Part shown: in pieces, positions 43,464-52,438 of the stretch
How positions within the stretch are numbered: the stretch's first letter is position 1
Layout of the letters: each line of letters opens with the position of its first letter
Assembly: GCF_001440405.1 (NCBI RefSeq)
Contig: NZ_LLXX01000175.1
Location: forward strand, 1-64,000
Reading direction: 5' to 3'
From: Bradyrhizobium valentinum
GTDB taxonomy: Bacteria; Pseudomonadota; Alphaproteobacteria; Rhizobiales; Xanthobacteraceae
Length of the DNA stretch: 64,000 bases
The notes under the pieces: generated by a model
What the model was told of the DNA's origin: nothing
Database searches by the model: none
What the model saw: only the letters and a program-made list of their open reading frames with translations
Made by a program: the position numbers and the translations under genes

Positions 43464-43913
43464 ATGAATGTCGTGCTGTCGCCCGACGAGATCGCTCGCG
43501 CCTGCGCGGATGCGATGTGGAAGGAAGACGACGCCAGCAAGGGCCTCGGCATGAAGATCGTCGAGGTGAAGCCCGGGCAGGCGACGCTGACGATGACGGT
43601 GCAGCCGCACATGGTCAACGGCCAGCGCATCGCCCATGGCGGCTTCATCTTCCTGCTGGCCGATTCAACCTTCGCCTTTGCCTGCAATTCCCGCAACGAG
43701 CGCGCGGTCGCCGCGCAGTGCGACATCGCCTTCATCCGGCCGGGCAAGCTTGGTGACGTGCTGGTTGCCACCGCGCGGGAAATCTCGCGCAATGGCCGGT
43801 CCGGAATTTACGACGTGCGCGTCACCGTAGGCGATGTCGTGATTGCCGAGTTCCGCGGCCACTCCCGCACGATTGCCGGCACCTGGTTGCCAAGTGCGAC
43901 CCCACAAGAATAG
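43464..43913 (+). CDS. paaI: Hydroxyphenylacetyl-CoA thioesterase PaaI
   Basis: A 149-residue hot-dog-fold thioesterase. The catalytic segment is NGQRIAHGGFIFLLADSTFA, with the general acid/base Asp in LLAD and the oxyanion HGG. It frees CoA from stalled or dead-end phenylacetyl-CoA derivatives. The start is ATG 43464; only a weak ribosome site is visible. It is 15 bp upstream of paaK. Confidence 0.94.
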   Translation: MNVVLSPDEIARACADAMWKEDDASKGLGMKIVEVKPGQATLTMTVQPHMVNGQRIAHGGFIFLLADSTFAFACNSRNERAVAAQCDIAFIRPGKLGDVLVATAREISRNGRSGIYDVRVTVGDVVIAEFRGHSRTIAGTWLPSATPQE

Positions 43914-43928
43914 GAAGGGAAACGCGTC

Positions 43929-45260
43929 ATGGCCATGGCAAGATTGAAATCCAGCGGAAGCGGTTACAGCGCCGAATTGGACGAGGCCGAGCGTGCCTCG
44001 CGCGATGAGATCATGGCTTTGCAGACGAAGCGTCTCGCGTGGTCGCTCACGCACGCCTATGACAATGTCGCGCACTACAAGAAAGCGTTCGACACGGCCG
44101 GCGTGCATCCGTCCGATTTCAGGCAACTTCCCGATCTCGCCAAATTCCCGTTCACCGTAAAGACTGATCTTCGCGACAACTATCCCTTCAACATGTTCGC
44201 CGTGCCGCGCGAAAAACTGGTGCGCGTCCATGCGTCGTCGGGCACGACCGGCAAGCCGATCGTAGTCGGCTACACCCAAGCCGATATCGACATCTGGTCG
44301 GACGTGATGGCGCGCTCGATCCGCGCCGCCGGCGGCCGCACCGGCATGATCATTCACAATGCCTATGGCTACGGCCTGTTCACCGGCGGGCTTGGTGTGC
44401 ATTACGGCGCCGAAAAGCTCGGCTGCACCGTGGTGCCGGTTTCCGGCGGCATGACTGAGCGCCAGGTGCAACTGATCAACGACTTCAAGCCCGACATCAT
44501 CACGGTGACGCCGAGCTACATGCTGGCGATATCGGACGAGTTCAAGCGGCAGGGCCTCGATCTCCGAAAATCGTCGTTGAAGTTCGGCATCTTCGGCGCC
44601 GAACCCTGGACCAACGCGATGCGCGCCGAGATCGAGCAGACCTTCGACATGGACGCGACCGACATTTACGGACTCTCGGAAGTGATCGGCCCCGGTGTGG
44701 CGCAGGAATGCGTGGAGACCAAGGATGGCCTGCACATCTGGGAGGATCATTTCTATCCCGAGGTGATCGATCCCGAGACGGGCAGGGTGCTGCCCGACGG
44801 CGAGAAGGGCGAACTGGTATTCACTTCGCTGACCAAGCAGGGCTTTCCGATCATCCGCTATCGCACCCGCGACCTGACGCGGCTGTTGCCGGGCACGGCG
44901 CGGCCGGGCATGCGGCGCATGGAGAAGGTGACGGGGCGCTCCGATGACATGATCATCCTGCGCGGCGTCAACGTATTTCCGACCCAGATCGAGGAAGCGC
45001 TGCTCGCGACCGATTGGTGCGGCGGCCATTTCACCATCGAGCTGACGCGCGAGGGCCGTATGGACGAGATGACCGTGCTCGCCGAAGCCCGCCCGGAAAG
45101 CTGGGACGCCAGCGGGCTCCACGCGCATGCCGAAAAAGTCGCGGTCTTCATCAAGAATACCATCGGCATCACAGCGCGTATCAAGGCGGTGGCCCCGAAC
45201 ACGCTCGAACGTTCGCTCGGCAAGGCAAAACGTGTTTACGACAAGCGGCCGAAAGGGTAA
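43929..45260 (+). CDS. paaK: Phenylacetate-CoA ligase PaaK
   Basis: A 443-residue adenylate-forming enzyme making phenylacetyl-CoA, the first step of the pathway. ATP-binding loop SSGTTGKPIVVGYT (about 102-115), FGIFGAEPWTNAMR, YGLSEVIGPGVAQEC and YRTRDLTRLLPG are standard PaaK blocks; the C-terminal domain has RSDDMIILRGVNVFPTQIEE. GGAAGGGAAA lies before the ATG. An in-frame ATG two codons later is an alternative start. Confidence 0.97.
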   Translation: MAMARLKSSGSGYSAELDEAERASRDEIMALQTKRLAWSLTHAYDNVAHYKKAFDTAGVHPSDFRQLPDLAKFPFTVKTDLRDNYPFNMFAVPREKLVRVHASSGTTGKPIVVGYTQADIDIWSDVMARSIRAAGGRTGMIIHNAYGYGLFTGGLGVHYGAEKLGCTVVPVSGGMTERQVQLINDFKPDIITVTPSYMLAISDEFKRQGLDLRKSSLKFGIFGAEPWTNAMRAEIEQTFDMDATDIYGLSEVIGPGVAQECVETKDGLHIWEDHFYPEVIDPETGRVLPDGEKGELVFTSLTKQGFPIIRYRTRDLTRLLPGTARPGMRRMEKVTGRSDDMIILRGVNVFPTQIEEALLATDWCGGHFTIELTREGRMDEMTVLAEARPESWDASGLHAHAEKVAVFIKNTIGITARIKAVAPNTLERSLGKAKRVYDKRPKG

Positions 45261-45293
45261 CTCCTGCCTGAACGAGAGAGCAGGAAGCCCGTG

Positions 45294-46316
45294 ATGCCGG
45301 TTACCAAGGAAGACGTTAGACCCATGACGGTGCAGGCCCGTTGCGTCCGTCTGCCTTCGAAGGTCGCAGATGCAGCTTCGCTCGCACCGGTCATCGAGAC
45401 GCGCGCGCTGTCACGCGGCGAAAAGGATCTGCTGATCGAGATCAAGGCTGCTGCCGTCAATCCGTCCGATGTGAAGGCCGCGACGGGGCTGATGCCTTAT
45501 GCCGTATTTCCGCGCACGCCAGGGCGCGACTATGCGGGCGTCGTGGTTGACGGGCCAACGGGCTGGATCGGCCGCGAGGTGTTCGGCTCGTCCGGTGATC
45601 TCGGCATTCGCCGCGACGGCACGCATGCCACGCATCTCGTCGTCGAAGCCGACGCCGTGGTGGAGAAGCCGAACAGCATTTCCTGGGAAGAGGCCGCCGG
45701 CATCGGCGTGCCCTTTGTCACGGCGATGGAAGGCCTGCGCCGGGCCGGCATTCCCAAGGCGGGCGAGACCGTGCTGGTGATGGGCGTCAACGGCAAGGTG
45801 GGGCAGGCGGCGGTACAGATCGCGAGCTGGCACGGCGCGCGCGTCATCGGCATTGTGCGCAAGGCCGAGCCGTATGAGGGCCATGCCAGTTCGAAAGTCG
45901 AAGTCATCGATGCCTCCGAAACCGATGTCGCGGCGCGCGTGCGCGAACTCACCAGCGGCAAGGGCGCCGACATCGTGTTCAACACGGTTGGCGATCCCTA
46001 TTTCCAGGCGGCGCATCAATCGCTGGCGCTGCGTGGGCGGCAGATCCTGATCGCCGCGGTCGACCGCATCGTCCAGTTCAACATTCTGGAATTCTATCGC
46101 GGCCAGCACACTTACGTGGGCATCGACACGCTCGGCCTGTCGTCGGTCGCGACCGGTGCGGTGTTGCGGGAACTCGGTCCCGGCTTCGCCGATGGCCTTC
46201 TCAAGCCGTTCCCGATCAAGCCGAGCGCGGTCTACCCACTGGAGCAGGCCAAAGCGGCATTTATCGCCGTGGCTGGATCGTCGCGGGATCGCGTGATCCT
46301 GCGGCCCTCGGCTTAG
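45294..46316 (+). CDS. Zinc-less quinone-oxidoreductase-like MDR protein
   Basis: A 340-residue medium-chain dehydrogenase/reductase. The GroES-like part contains AVNPSDVKAATGLMPY and GRDYAGVVVDG; the NADPH loop is VLVMGVNGKVGQAAVQIASW; no structural-zinc Cys cluster is present, so a QOR-type quinone/enone reductase is likely. ATG 45294 has AGGAAG 7 bases upstream. It is 33 bp after paaK and so is probably in the same transcript. A role in phenylacetate degradation is not known to me and is inferred only from position. The following gap (46317-46535) holds no evident gene; one AGAGATTCATTCTCT dyad lies near 46409. Confidence 0.88.
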   Translation: MPVTKEDVRPMTVQARCVRLPSKVADAASLAPVIETRALSRGEKDLLIEIKAAAVNPSDVKAATGLMPYAVFPRTPGRDYAGVVVDGPTGWIGREVFGSSGDLGIRRDGTHATHLVVEADAVVEKPNSISWEEAAGIGVPFVTAMEGLRRAGIPKAGETVLVMGVNGKVGQAAVQIASWHGARVIGIVRKAEPYEGHASSKVEVIDASETDVAARVRELTSGKGADIVFNTVGDPYFQAAHQSLALRGRQILIAAVDRIVQFNILEFYRGQHTYVGIDTLGLSSVATGAVLRELGPGFADGLLKPFPIKPSAVYPLEQAKAAFIAVAGSSRDRVILRPSA

Positions 46317-46535
46317 GCTTCGCGGCCGCTACTTTCATGACCTCGTGGAAAAACAAATCTCCTGTCTCGGTTGCCGGCAACATTTTTGTTCCCCGATTAT
46401 TATGTTGTGCGAGAGATTCATTCTCTGCGTCGGCAGGCCGTGGACGGACCCACGCTTCCAACGTATTAGCAGCCCGGAAATTGCATCCGATTTGAGCAGT
46501 GGCAGCCGCGTCCGCGGCGCCCAGAGAGCAGGGAA

Positions 46536-47600
46536 ATGCCAGTACTGGACGGTGGCCAGATTATCGTCGCGAGCGGGTTGCTGATTGGCCTCATCTATGG
46601 GGCGGTCGGCTTGTTGAGCGGCTTTTGCCTGCTCTCTGGCCTGCGCGGCTGGTGGGCCGATGGCGATGGCCGCCTGGTCCGCACCTATGCGCTGGCGATC
46701 GGCGTGGCCGTCGCCGCGACGCAATTGCTGGCGGCGGCCGGTATGGTCGATATCGGCAAGTCGATCTATCTGCAGCCCTCCTTCTCGGTGCCGGTCATGT
46801 TCCTCGGCGGGCTGTTGTTCGGTTACGGCATGGTGCTCTCGAACGGCTGCGGCTCGCGTGCGCTGGTGCTGCTCGGTCGGGGCAATCTTCGTTCTTTCGT
46901 GGTGGTGGTCGTGCTGGCGATTTTTGCGCAGATGACGCTGAAAGGCCTGATCGCGCCGCCCCGCATTGCGATGGTCGCCGCGTCGCAGACCACGACGACG
47001 GCAAATTCGGTGCCTGCGTTGCTCGCTGGCGCTGGCCTGAGCGCAACGGCGGCGCGGATGCTGGCCGCCTCGATCATCTCCGCGGCGCTGATCATCTTCG
47101 CCTTTGCGCATCCGGCGTTCCGGCGTTCGCCGGGCCAGATCGCCGCGGGTCTCGTGATCGGCCTTTTGGTAGCCGGCGGCTGGTTGGCGACCGGCTATCT
47201 CGGCGCCGACGATTTCAATCCGACGCCGGTGACCTCGCTCACCTTCATCGCGCCGATCGCGGACGCGCTGCAATACGTCATGCTGTCGACGGGATCGACG
47301 CTGAATTTCGGCATCGTCACGGTGTTCGGCGTGTTTGCCGGCAGCCTCGTCACCGCGCTGTTGACCGGACGCTTTCAGCTCGAGGGCTTTCAGTCGCCGC
47401 GCCACATGCTGCGCTCCGGTGGCGGCGCGGCGCTGATGGGCGCCGGCGGCGTGATGGCTTTCGGCTGCTCGATCGGGCAGGGCCTGACGGGATTTTCCAC
47501 GCTGGCGGTGGCATCGCTGATCGCATTCTCCGGCATTCTGGTCGGCACCGCCGCGGGCCTGCGCGGCGTGCTGCGCGTACGCCCGCTGGCGACGGCTTAG
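46536..47600 (+). CDS. YeeE/YedE family membrane transporter (sulfur-compound type)
   Basis: A 354-residue integral membrane protein with about nine hydrophobic helices. Two conserved Cys motifs lie in membrane segments: VLSNGCGSRALVLLGRGN and GVMAFGCSIGQGLTGFS. These are the YeeE/YedE (DUF395) signature; in studied members the Cys residues carry thiosulfate or sulfane sulfur inward. GCAGGGAA precedes the ATG. It converges with a hydrolase-OsmC fusion gene across a palindromic repeat. The true substrate in this strain is not shown by sequence. Confidence 0.9.
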   Translation: MPVLDGGQIIVASGLLIGLIYGAVGLLSGFCLLSGLRGWWADGDGRLVRTYALAIGVAVAATQLLAAAGMVDIGKSIYLQPSFSVPVMFLGGLLFGYGMVLSNGCGSRALVLLGRGNLRSFVVVVVLAIFAQMTLKGLIAPPRIAMVAASQTTTTANSVPALLAGAGLSATAARMLAASIISAALIIFAFAHPAFRRSPGQIAAGLVIGLLVAGGWLATGYLGADDFNPTPVTSLTFIAPIADALQYVMLSTGSTLNFGIVTVFGVFAGSLVTALLTGRFQLEGFQSPRHMLRSGGGAALMGAGGVMAFGCSIGQGLTGFSTLAVASLIAFSGILVGTAAGLRGVLRVRPLATA

Positions 47601-47623
47601 AGCGCGCTTCGATAGCCGGGCTT

Positions 47624-47740
47624 TCATCCTTCGAGACGCATCGCTTCGCGATGCTCCTCAGGATGAGGTCTGAGACACAGGAGAAGTCTCTGACCCTCAT
47701 GGTGAGGAGCGCTGCGAAGCAGCGCGTCTCGAACCATGAA
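47624..47740. repeat. Palindromic intergenic repeat (A and B units, convergent gap)
   Basis: TCATCCTTCGAGACGC…GCTCCTCAGGATGAGG, then CCCTCATGGTGAGGAGC…GTCTCGAACCATGA. The B tip is GCTGCGAAGCAGC. It fills the gap between two converging genes. Confidence 0.9.
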
Positions 47741-47757
47741 GGCCCGTGGCCGGTCCA

Positions 47758-49023
47758 CTAATCGGCCGCCTTGGTCACGATACGGATTTCCGACGTGAGG
47801 GTCCGGTGCACCGGGCACTTGTCGGCGATCTCCATCAAGCGCTTGCGCTGATCGGCGTCGAGAACGCCCTCGATCGAGATCACGCGGTCGATCCGATCGA
47901 GCATGCCCTCCCGCGTTTCGCATTCCTCGCAATCTTTTGCGTAAATCTTGCTGTGCTCCAGCGTCACCGTGATGCGCTCGACGGGCAGCGATTTTCGCTC
48001 GGCATACATCCGCATCGTCATGGAAGTGCAGGCGCCAAGGCCGGCGAGCACGAAATCATACGGCCCGGGCCCACTGTCCTGGCCGCCGACACCAACGGGC
48101 TCATCCGCCACCATTTCATGCGGACCTGAAGTGACGGTCTGCTGGAACTTGCTGTTGCGGGTTTCGCGCACCACGACGTGGCGCGGCGCCTCGATCGCGG
48201 CAGCGGCGGGCTGCGCTGCGACGGGTTCGATATAGCGTTCGGCCCAGGCGGCGATGACGCCGGCGACATAGGCGCTATCGCGCTTGCCGCTCAGCAGATG
48301 GTCCGAGCCTGCCAGCGATACAAAGCTCTTGGGATGCTTGGCGGCGGCAAAAATCTTCGTGGCGTTGTCGATGCCGACCGTGTCGTCGGTCGGTGCATGC
48401 ATGATCAGCAGCGCCTTGTGCAGCTTTGCGATATGCGACATCAGGCTGTGTTCGGCAACGTCGTCGAGAAACTCGCGCCTGATGTGGAACGGCCGCCCGG
48501 CGAGCTGAACCTCCACCTTGCCATGCTTGCGGATGTCCTCGATGCGATCCTTGAACAGATGCGTGACATGCACGGGATCGGAAGGGGCGGCGATAGTCAC
48601 GACTGCCTTCGCCTCCGGAATCTGCCCGGCGGCGGCAAGGATCGCCGCACCGCCGAGGCTGTGCCCGATCAGGAGAGCTGGAGCTCCGCGGGTTTCGCGC
48701 AAATGATCGGCAGCACGGACGAGGTCGGCCACGTTGGAAGAGAAGGTGGAGTTGGCGAATTCGCCTTCGCTGGCGCCAAGGCCGGTAAAGTCGAAACGCA
48801 ATACGGCAATCCCTTTGGCCGCCAGCGCGGTCGCGATGCGTTTCGCCGCCAGCACGTCCTTGCCGCAGGTGAAACAATGCGCAAACAGCGCGTAGGCCTG
48901 CACCGGGCTGTCAGGCATATCAAGGGCAGCGGCAAGCTGATGGCCGCCTTCGCCGGTGAATTGAAAGCGTTCGTTTGGCACGGCTGTCTCCTCAGTTGAT
49001 CCGGTCCGCTCGGCTGTAGTCAT
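47758..49023 (-). CDS. Fusion of alpha/beta hydrolase with OsmC-like domain
   Basis: A 421-residue two-domain protein. Residues about 20-270 are an alpha/beta hydrolase: ALFAHCFTCGKDVLAAKRIA, FDFTGLGASEG, nucleophile LLIGHSLGG, acid in MHAPTDDTV and a His in AGSDHLLSG. Residues about 285-420 are an OsmC/Ohr-like fold: GPGPYDFVLAGLGACTSMTM with a first Cys, then DCEECETREG and KCPVHRTL with a second Cys, the pair used by OsmC peroxidases. Joined forms are widespread in Proteobacteria. A role in organic hydroperoxide or thiol-ester handling is inferred. Start ATG 49023 lies at the edge of a repeat; a GTG 15 codons later (VPNERF) is an alternative. Confidence 0.92.
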   Translation of the reverse strand: MTTAERTGSTEETAVPNERFQFTGEGGHQLAAALDMPDSPVQAYALFAHCFTCGKDVLAAKRIATALAAKGIAVLRFDFTGLGASEGEFANSTFSSNVADLVRAADHLRETRGAPALLIGHSLGGAAILAAAGQIPEAKAVVTIAAPSDPVHVTHLFKDRIEDIRKHGKVEVQLAGRPFHIRREFLDDVAEHSLMSHIAKLHKALLIMHAPTDDTVGIDNATKIFAAAKHPKSFVSLAGSDHLLSGKRDSAYVAGVIAAWAERYIEPVAAQPAAAAIEAPRHVVVRETRNSKFQQTVTSGPHEMVADEPVGVGGQDSGPGPYDFVLAGLGACTSMTMRMYAERKSLPVERITVTLEHSKIYAKDCEECETREGMLDRIDRVISIEGVLDADQRKRLMEIADKCPVHRTLTSEIRIVTKAAD

Positions 49024-49024
49024 G

Positions 49025-49146
49025 ACCTCATGGTTCGCCCGGCGATGCGCAGCATCGTCCGGAGACGCGCGGCGTCGCCGCGCTCCTCACCATGAGGGTC
49101 TCAGACCTCATCCTGAGGAGCCGCGCGGCGGCGTCTCGAAGGATGA
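49025..49146. repeat. Palindromic intergenic repeat (B and A units)
   Basis: ACCTCATGGTTCGCCCGGCG…CTCCTCACCATGAGGG, then ACCTCATCCTGAGGAGC…GTCTCGAAGGATGA. The B left arm contains GGCGATGCGCAGCATCGTCC, the same insert variant found at the paaC duplication junction. Confidence 0.9.
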
Positions 49147-49168
49147 AGCCAGACAAGCTGAAGCATAC

Positions 49169-49834
49169 TCAATCGCCTGAATATCTCTGTTCGGCCCACG
49201 GGTCGCCGCGATTGTGATAGCCGCGGACTTCCCAATAGCCCGGCTTGTCTTCAGCAAGAAACTCGATGCTTTGCAGCCACTTTGCACTTTTCCAGAAATA
49301 GAGATGGGGCACGACGAGCCGTACCGGGCCGCCATGCTCCTGCTCCAGCGGCGCGCCGGACCAGCTATGGGCGAGTAGGGCATCTTCGGCGGCGAAGTCT
49401 TCCAGCGCCAGGTTGGTGGTGTAGCCGTCATGCGAATGCAGCACCACGAACCGCGCTGCCTCGCGCGGCCGGCAGGCATCGAGGAGATCGCGGGTCGAGA
49501 GCCCCTCCCACTGATTGTCGTAGCGCGACCAGGTCGTGACGCAGTGGATGTCCGATAAAAACTTGTTCTGCGGCTGCGCGGAAAACTGCGCGAAATCCCA
49601 GAACAGCGGAGTTTCCACCGCGCCATACACATCGAGCCGCCAGCGCTCGCGCGAAATGTTCGGCGTCAAGCCGAGATCAAGCGTCGGCCAATCCTTGGTC
49701 AAATGCTGGCCCGGCGGCAGCCGCGCTTCCTCCGGCCGTGACATCTTGCCGGTGAGGAATTTTCCCTCGCGCGCCCAGCGCTCCTTGCTGCGCGTCAGCT
49801 TGCTCTCCGGCGGCGGGTCGTGGTCATTGGTCAT
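49169..49834 (-). CDS. Molybdopterin-dependent sulfite-oxidase-like protein
   Basis: A 221-residue protein of the sulfite-oxidase Mo domain family. The Mo-binding Cys is in FLSDIHCVTTWSRYDNQWEG; SHDGYTTNL and GGPVRLVVPHLYFWKSAKWL are further conserved blocks. It has no signal peptide or haem/Ig domain, unlike MsrP or SorA, so it is a short cytoplasmic type. The electron partner and substrate are unknown. It lies on the same strand as, and 145 bp before, the hydrolase-OsmC fusion. Confidence 0.9.
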   Translation of the reverse strand: MTNDHDPPPESKLTRSKERWAREGKFLTGKMSRPEEARLPPGQHLTKDWPTLDLGLTPNISRERWRLDVYGAVETPLFWDFAQFSAQPQNKFLSDIHCVTTWSRYDNQWEGLSTRDLLDACRPREAARFVVLHSHDGYTTNLALEDFAAEDALLAHSWSGAPLEQEHGGPVRLVVPHLYFWKSAKWLQSIEFLAEDKPGYWEVRGYHNRGDPWAEQRYSGD

Positions 49835-49901
49835 GTCGATCGCGACCTTGTTGCCGGCAGTATAGCGACACAGACATGAACCACCAACGGCGAAAATTTC
49901 A

Positions 49902-50036
49902 CCTCATCTTGAGGAGCCGCGGAGCGGCGTCTCGAAGGATGAAGGCCCGGCTGTGGCCTCATGGTTCGAGACGGCGCGGAGCCTGTCATCGGGCCGCGCT
50001 GCGCGCGGACCCGTTGGCGCCTCCTCACCATGAGGG
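49902..50036. repeat. Palindromic intergenic repeat (A and B units, enlarged tip)
   Basis: CCTCATCTTGAGGAGCC…GTCTCGAAGGATGA then CCTCATGGTTCGAGACGG…GCCTCCTCACCATGAGG. The B hairpin tip is enlarged by about 35 bp (GTCATCGGGCCGCGC…), itself partly palindromic. Located between the amidase stop and the oxidase-like gene start. Confidence 0.88.
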
Positions 50037-50044
50037 GTTGATAT

Positions 50045-51466
50045 CTACTTCGGCGCCTTCGGATCGATCGGCGTCGTGCCGCGCAAGCCCAGAATATCCT
50101 CCAGCACCTTGGCTCCCGCGAGCAACTGAGCCTCGCCGCGCGGCGGCGCCACCACCTGCAGCCCAACCGGCAAGCCAGAAGCGGTGAAGCCGCAGGGCAG
50201 CGACAGGGCGGGGCAGCACACCAGCGTGATTGCGTAGACGATGCCGAGCCATTCGACGTAATTGTCGAACTTCTTGCCGGCGCATTCGGCGACGTAGCGG
50301 TTCTCGACCGGGAACGGCGGCACGATGGTGGCGGGGCTGAGCAACAGATCGTATTTGTCGAAAAATTCCAGCGTGCGCGCGGTCATCGCGACGCGCTGCG
50401 CCTCGGCGCGTTCGAGTTGCTCGACCGTCAGCTTGAGGCCCTCCTCGATGTTCCAGATCACTTCCGGCTTCAAGAGGTCGCGCTTCGAACGCAACAGCGC
50501 CGCCTTGGAGAGCGCAAAGTCGAACGCGCGCAGCACCTGGAAGCACTCATGGGCTTCACGCAGGTCCGGATGGGCCTCCTCGACGACGGCGCCCGCTTCC
50601 GCAAAACGCTGCGCAGCTTTGCGGGTGATGGCGGCGACCTCGGGGTCGACCGGCGTGATGCCGAGATCGGGCGAATAGGCGACGCGCTTCGGCTTGTTGC
50701 CGGAACGGGCGGCGGACAGAAACGAGGTCGGCAGCACCGGCAGCGAGAGCGGATCGGCGGGATGCTCGCCGCTCATGGCATCGAGCAATAGCGCGAGATC
50801 CTCGACATTGCGCGCCATCGGGCCCTGGACGCCGAGATTGCGGTCGATCGCCGCCGCCAGCGTACGTGCGACGCGGCCGATGCTCGGACGCATACCGACG
50901 ACGCCACAGAAGCTCGCAGGGTTGCGCAAGGAGCCGCCCATGTCAGAGCCATGTGCGAGCCACGCGGTGCCGGTGGCGAGCGCAACCGCTGCGCCGCCGG
51001 AAGAGCCGGCTGCGGATCGCGACGTATCCCATGGATTGCGCGTCGGGCCGAACACCTCGTTGAATGTGTTGGCGCCGGCGCCGAATTCCGGCGTGTTCGA
51101 TTTGGCGTAGATCACCCCGCCATTGTTCTCGAGGTGCTCGACCAGGATATCGGACTTCGCGGGGATGTTATCCTTGTAGATCGGCGAGCCTTGCGTCGTC
51201 AGGACGCCGGCGACATTGGTGAGGTCCTTGATCGGAATCGGAAGGCCGGCGAGCAGCCCGCGCTCGCTGACCGGCTTCTTCATCAGCACGGTGGCGTGCT
51301 TTCGGGCACGATCGAAGCACAGCGTCGGCAGCGCGTTCACCTTGCCGTCGACCTCGGCAATCCGCTTTTCCAGTACGTCGAGCAGGTCGAGCGGCGTAAC
51401 TTCACCGGATTTCAGCTTGCCGACAATGGCAATCGCCGTCTCTCGCACCAGCCCCCGATCAGCCAC
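50045..51466 (-). CDS. Amidase, amidase-signature family
   Basis: A 473-residue Ser-Ser-Lys amidase. Lys80 lies in LPIPIKDLTNV; the cis-Ser is in SAAGSSGGAAVALA; the nucleophile Ser is in HGSDMGGSLRNPASFCG, about 24 residues later. Start: GTG 51466 has GGAGAGAG about 7 bases upstream, giving VADRGLVRETAIAI; the long open frame upstream runs into the divergent gene and is rejected, and an ATG at 51517 is a weaker option. The family hydrolyses aliphatic or aryl amides. It is divergent from the hydrolase gene at 51569 across 102 bp. Confidence 0.93.
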   Translation of the reverse strand: MADRGLVRETAIAIVGKLKSGEVTPLDLLDVLEKRIAEVDGKVNALPTLCFDRARKHATVLMKKPVSERGLLAGLPIPIKDLTNVAGVLTTQGSPIYKDNIPAKSDILVEHLENNGGVIYAKSNTPEFGAGANTFNEVFGPTRNPWDTSRSAAGSSGGAAVALATGTAWLAHGSDMGGSLRNPASFCGVVGMRPSIGRVARTLAAAIDRNLGVQGPMARNVEDLALLLDAMSGEHPADPLSLPVLPTSFLSAARSGNKPKRVAYSPDLGITPVDPEVAAITRKAAQRFAEAGAVVEEAHPDLREAHECFQVLRAFDFALSKAALLRSKRDLLKPEVIWNIEEGLKLTVEQLERAEAQRVAMTARTLEFFDKYDLLLSPATIVPPFPVENRYVAECAGKKFDNYVEWLGIVYAITLVCCPALSLPCGFTASGLPVGLQVVAPPRGEAQLLAGAKVLEDILGLRGTTPIDPKAPK

Positions 51467-51568
51467 TTCGCTCTCTCCGCTCGTTTTGCGTTTGTCGCAG
51501 ATGGTGCTGTAGAACATTTTCCGGCAAAGTGGAATCGTATGGAAGTTGTGGCCGACCGGAGATATTGC

Positions 51569-52420
51569 ATGACGACATTGTTCTCTGCGCTGGACTGGCG
51601 CGCGATGAGCCAGCAGGAGCGCGACCTCGGCCTCAACAACGGTGTTGCCGTGCCCGGCAGCGTCGAGATGGTCGCGGGCTGGGAGCAGCGGTCCGCTGAG
51701 ATGCGCAAGCGTTACCCGGATCATATCGATCTTTGCTATGGCCCGCGCGAGCGCAACCGGATCGACTTTATGAAAGGCGCAGACGCCGCGCCGACGCTGC
51801 TGTTCATCCACGGCGGCTACTGGCAGGCGCGGGCGAAGGAGGTTTTCACCGTGGTTGCCGAAGGTCCGATGGCCCACGGTATCAACGTGGCCCTGATCGG
51901 CTATACGCTGGCGCCGGAAGCGACGCTGGACGAAATCGTCACCGAGATCCACGCCGGCATCGATTACCTCGCCGAGCAACTGCCGGCGCTTGGCGCCGCC
52001 GCCGGCGGAATCGTAGTATCGGGCTGGTCCGCCGGCGGGCACCTGACCTCGATGGCGCTGTCGCATCCGAAGGTGAGGGCGGGCATGGCAATCTCAGGCA
52101 TCTACGATCTCGAGCCGATCCGCCACTCCTATCTCAACGAGAAGCTGAAGGCCGATGAAGGAACGTCACGCCGCAACTCGCCGATGATGCAGGAAGGCGG
52201 TCCCTTGAAACCGCTGTCGCTGGTGGTCGGCAGCGCCGAGTTGCCGCTATTGCGCAAGCAGACCGCCGATTTCGCCGGCCACCGCGCCCGATATGGCTTG
52301 CCAGTGACGTATGAGGAAATTCCCGGCGCGAACCATTTCACCATCCTGTACGAGATGATGTCGCTGAAGGGAAGGATCACGACGCTGATCCGACAATTGT
52401 TCGAGCGGACGACGGGTTGA
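51569..52420 (+). CDS. Alpha/beta hydrolase, kynurenine-formamidase-like
   Basis: A 283-residue hydrolase. HGGYW forms the oxyanion hole (the HGG(F/Y)W form of formamidase/esterase groups), the nucleophile is Ser in VSGWSAGGHL (about 155), the acid candidate lies in VGSAELPLL, and His is in GANHFTI. Start ATG 51569 has CGGAGAT upstream; a much longer frame starting in the amidase gene is rejected. It may act on formyl- or carbamoyl-amides, fitting the nearby amidase and M20 hydrolase, but this is inference. Confidence 0.88.
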   Translation: MTTLFSALDWRAMSQQERDLGLNNGVAVPGSVEMVAGWEQRSAEMRKRYPDHIDLCYGPRERNRIDFMKGADAAPTLLFIHGGYWQARAKEVFTVVAEGPMAHGINVALIGYTLAPEATLDEIVTEIHAGIDYLAEQLPALGAAAGGIVVSGWSAGGHLTSMALSHPKVRAGMAISGIYDLEPIRHSYLNEKLKADEGTSRRNSPMMQEGGPLKPLSLVVGSAELPLLRKQTADFAGHRARYGLPVTYEEIPGANHFTILYEMMSLKGRITTLIRQLFERTTG

Positions 52421-52438
52421 GTGTCGCCGTCATTGCCG

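Noticed and set aside
43665..45128. Minus-strand 487-codon frame opposite paaI/paaK
   Set aside because: Spans two real genes with full motifs; no recognisable domain.
46345..46584. 79-codon plus-strand frame with several Cys before the YeeE/YedE gene
   Set aside because: No ribosome site, overlaps the real start, and no known Cys-motif spacing; more likely chance.
46335..47627. Minus-strand 430-codon frame opposite the YeeE/YedE gene
   Set aside because: Extremely Arg/Gln/His/Asp rich, as expected from the complement of a membrane-protein gene.
51467..52066. N-terminal extension of the amidase into the divergent hydrolase gene
   Set aside because: The extension is antisense to a clear hydrolase and a GGAGAGAG-led GTG at 51466 fits the family start.
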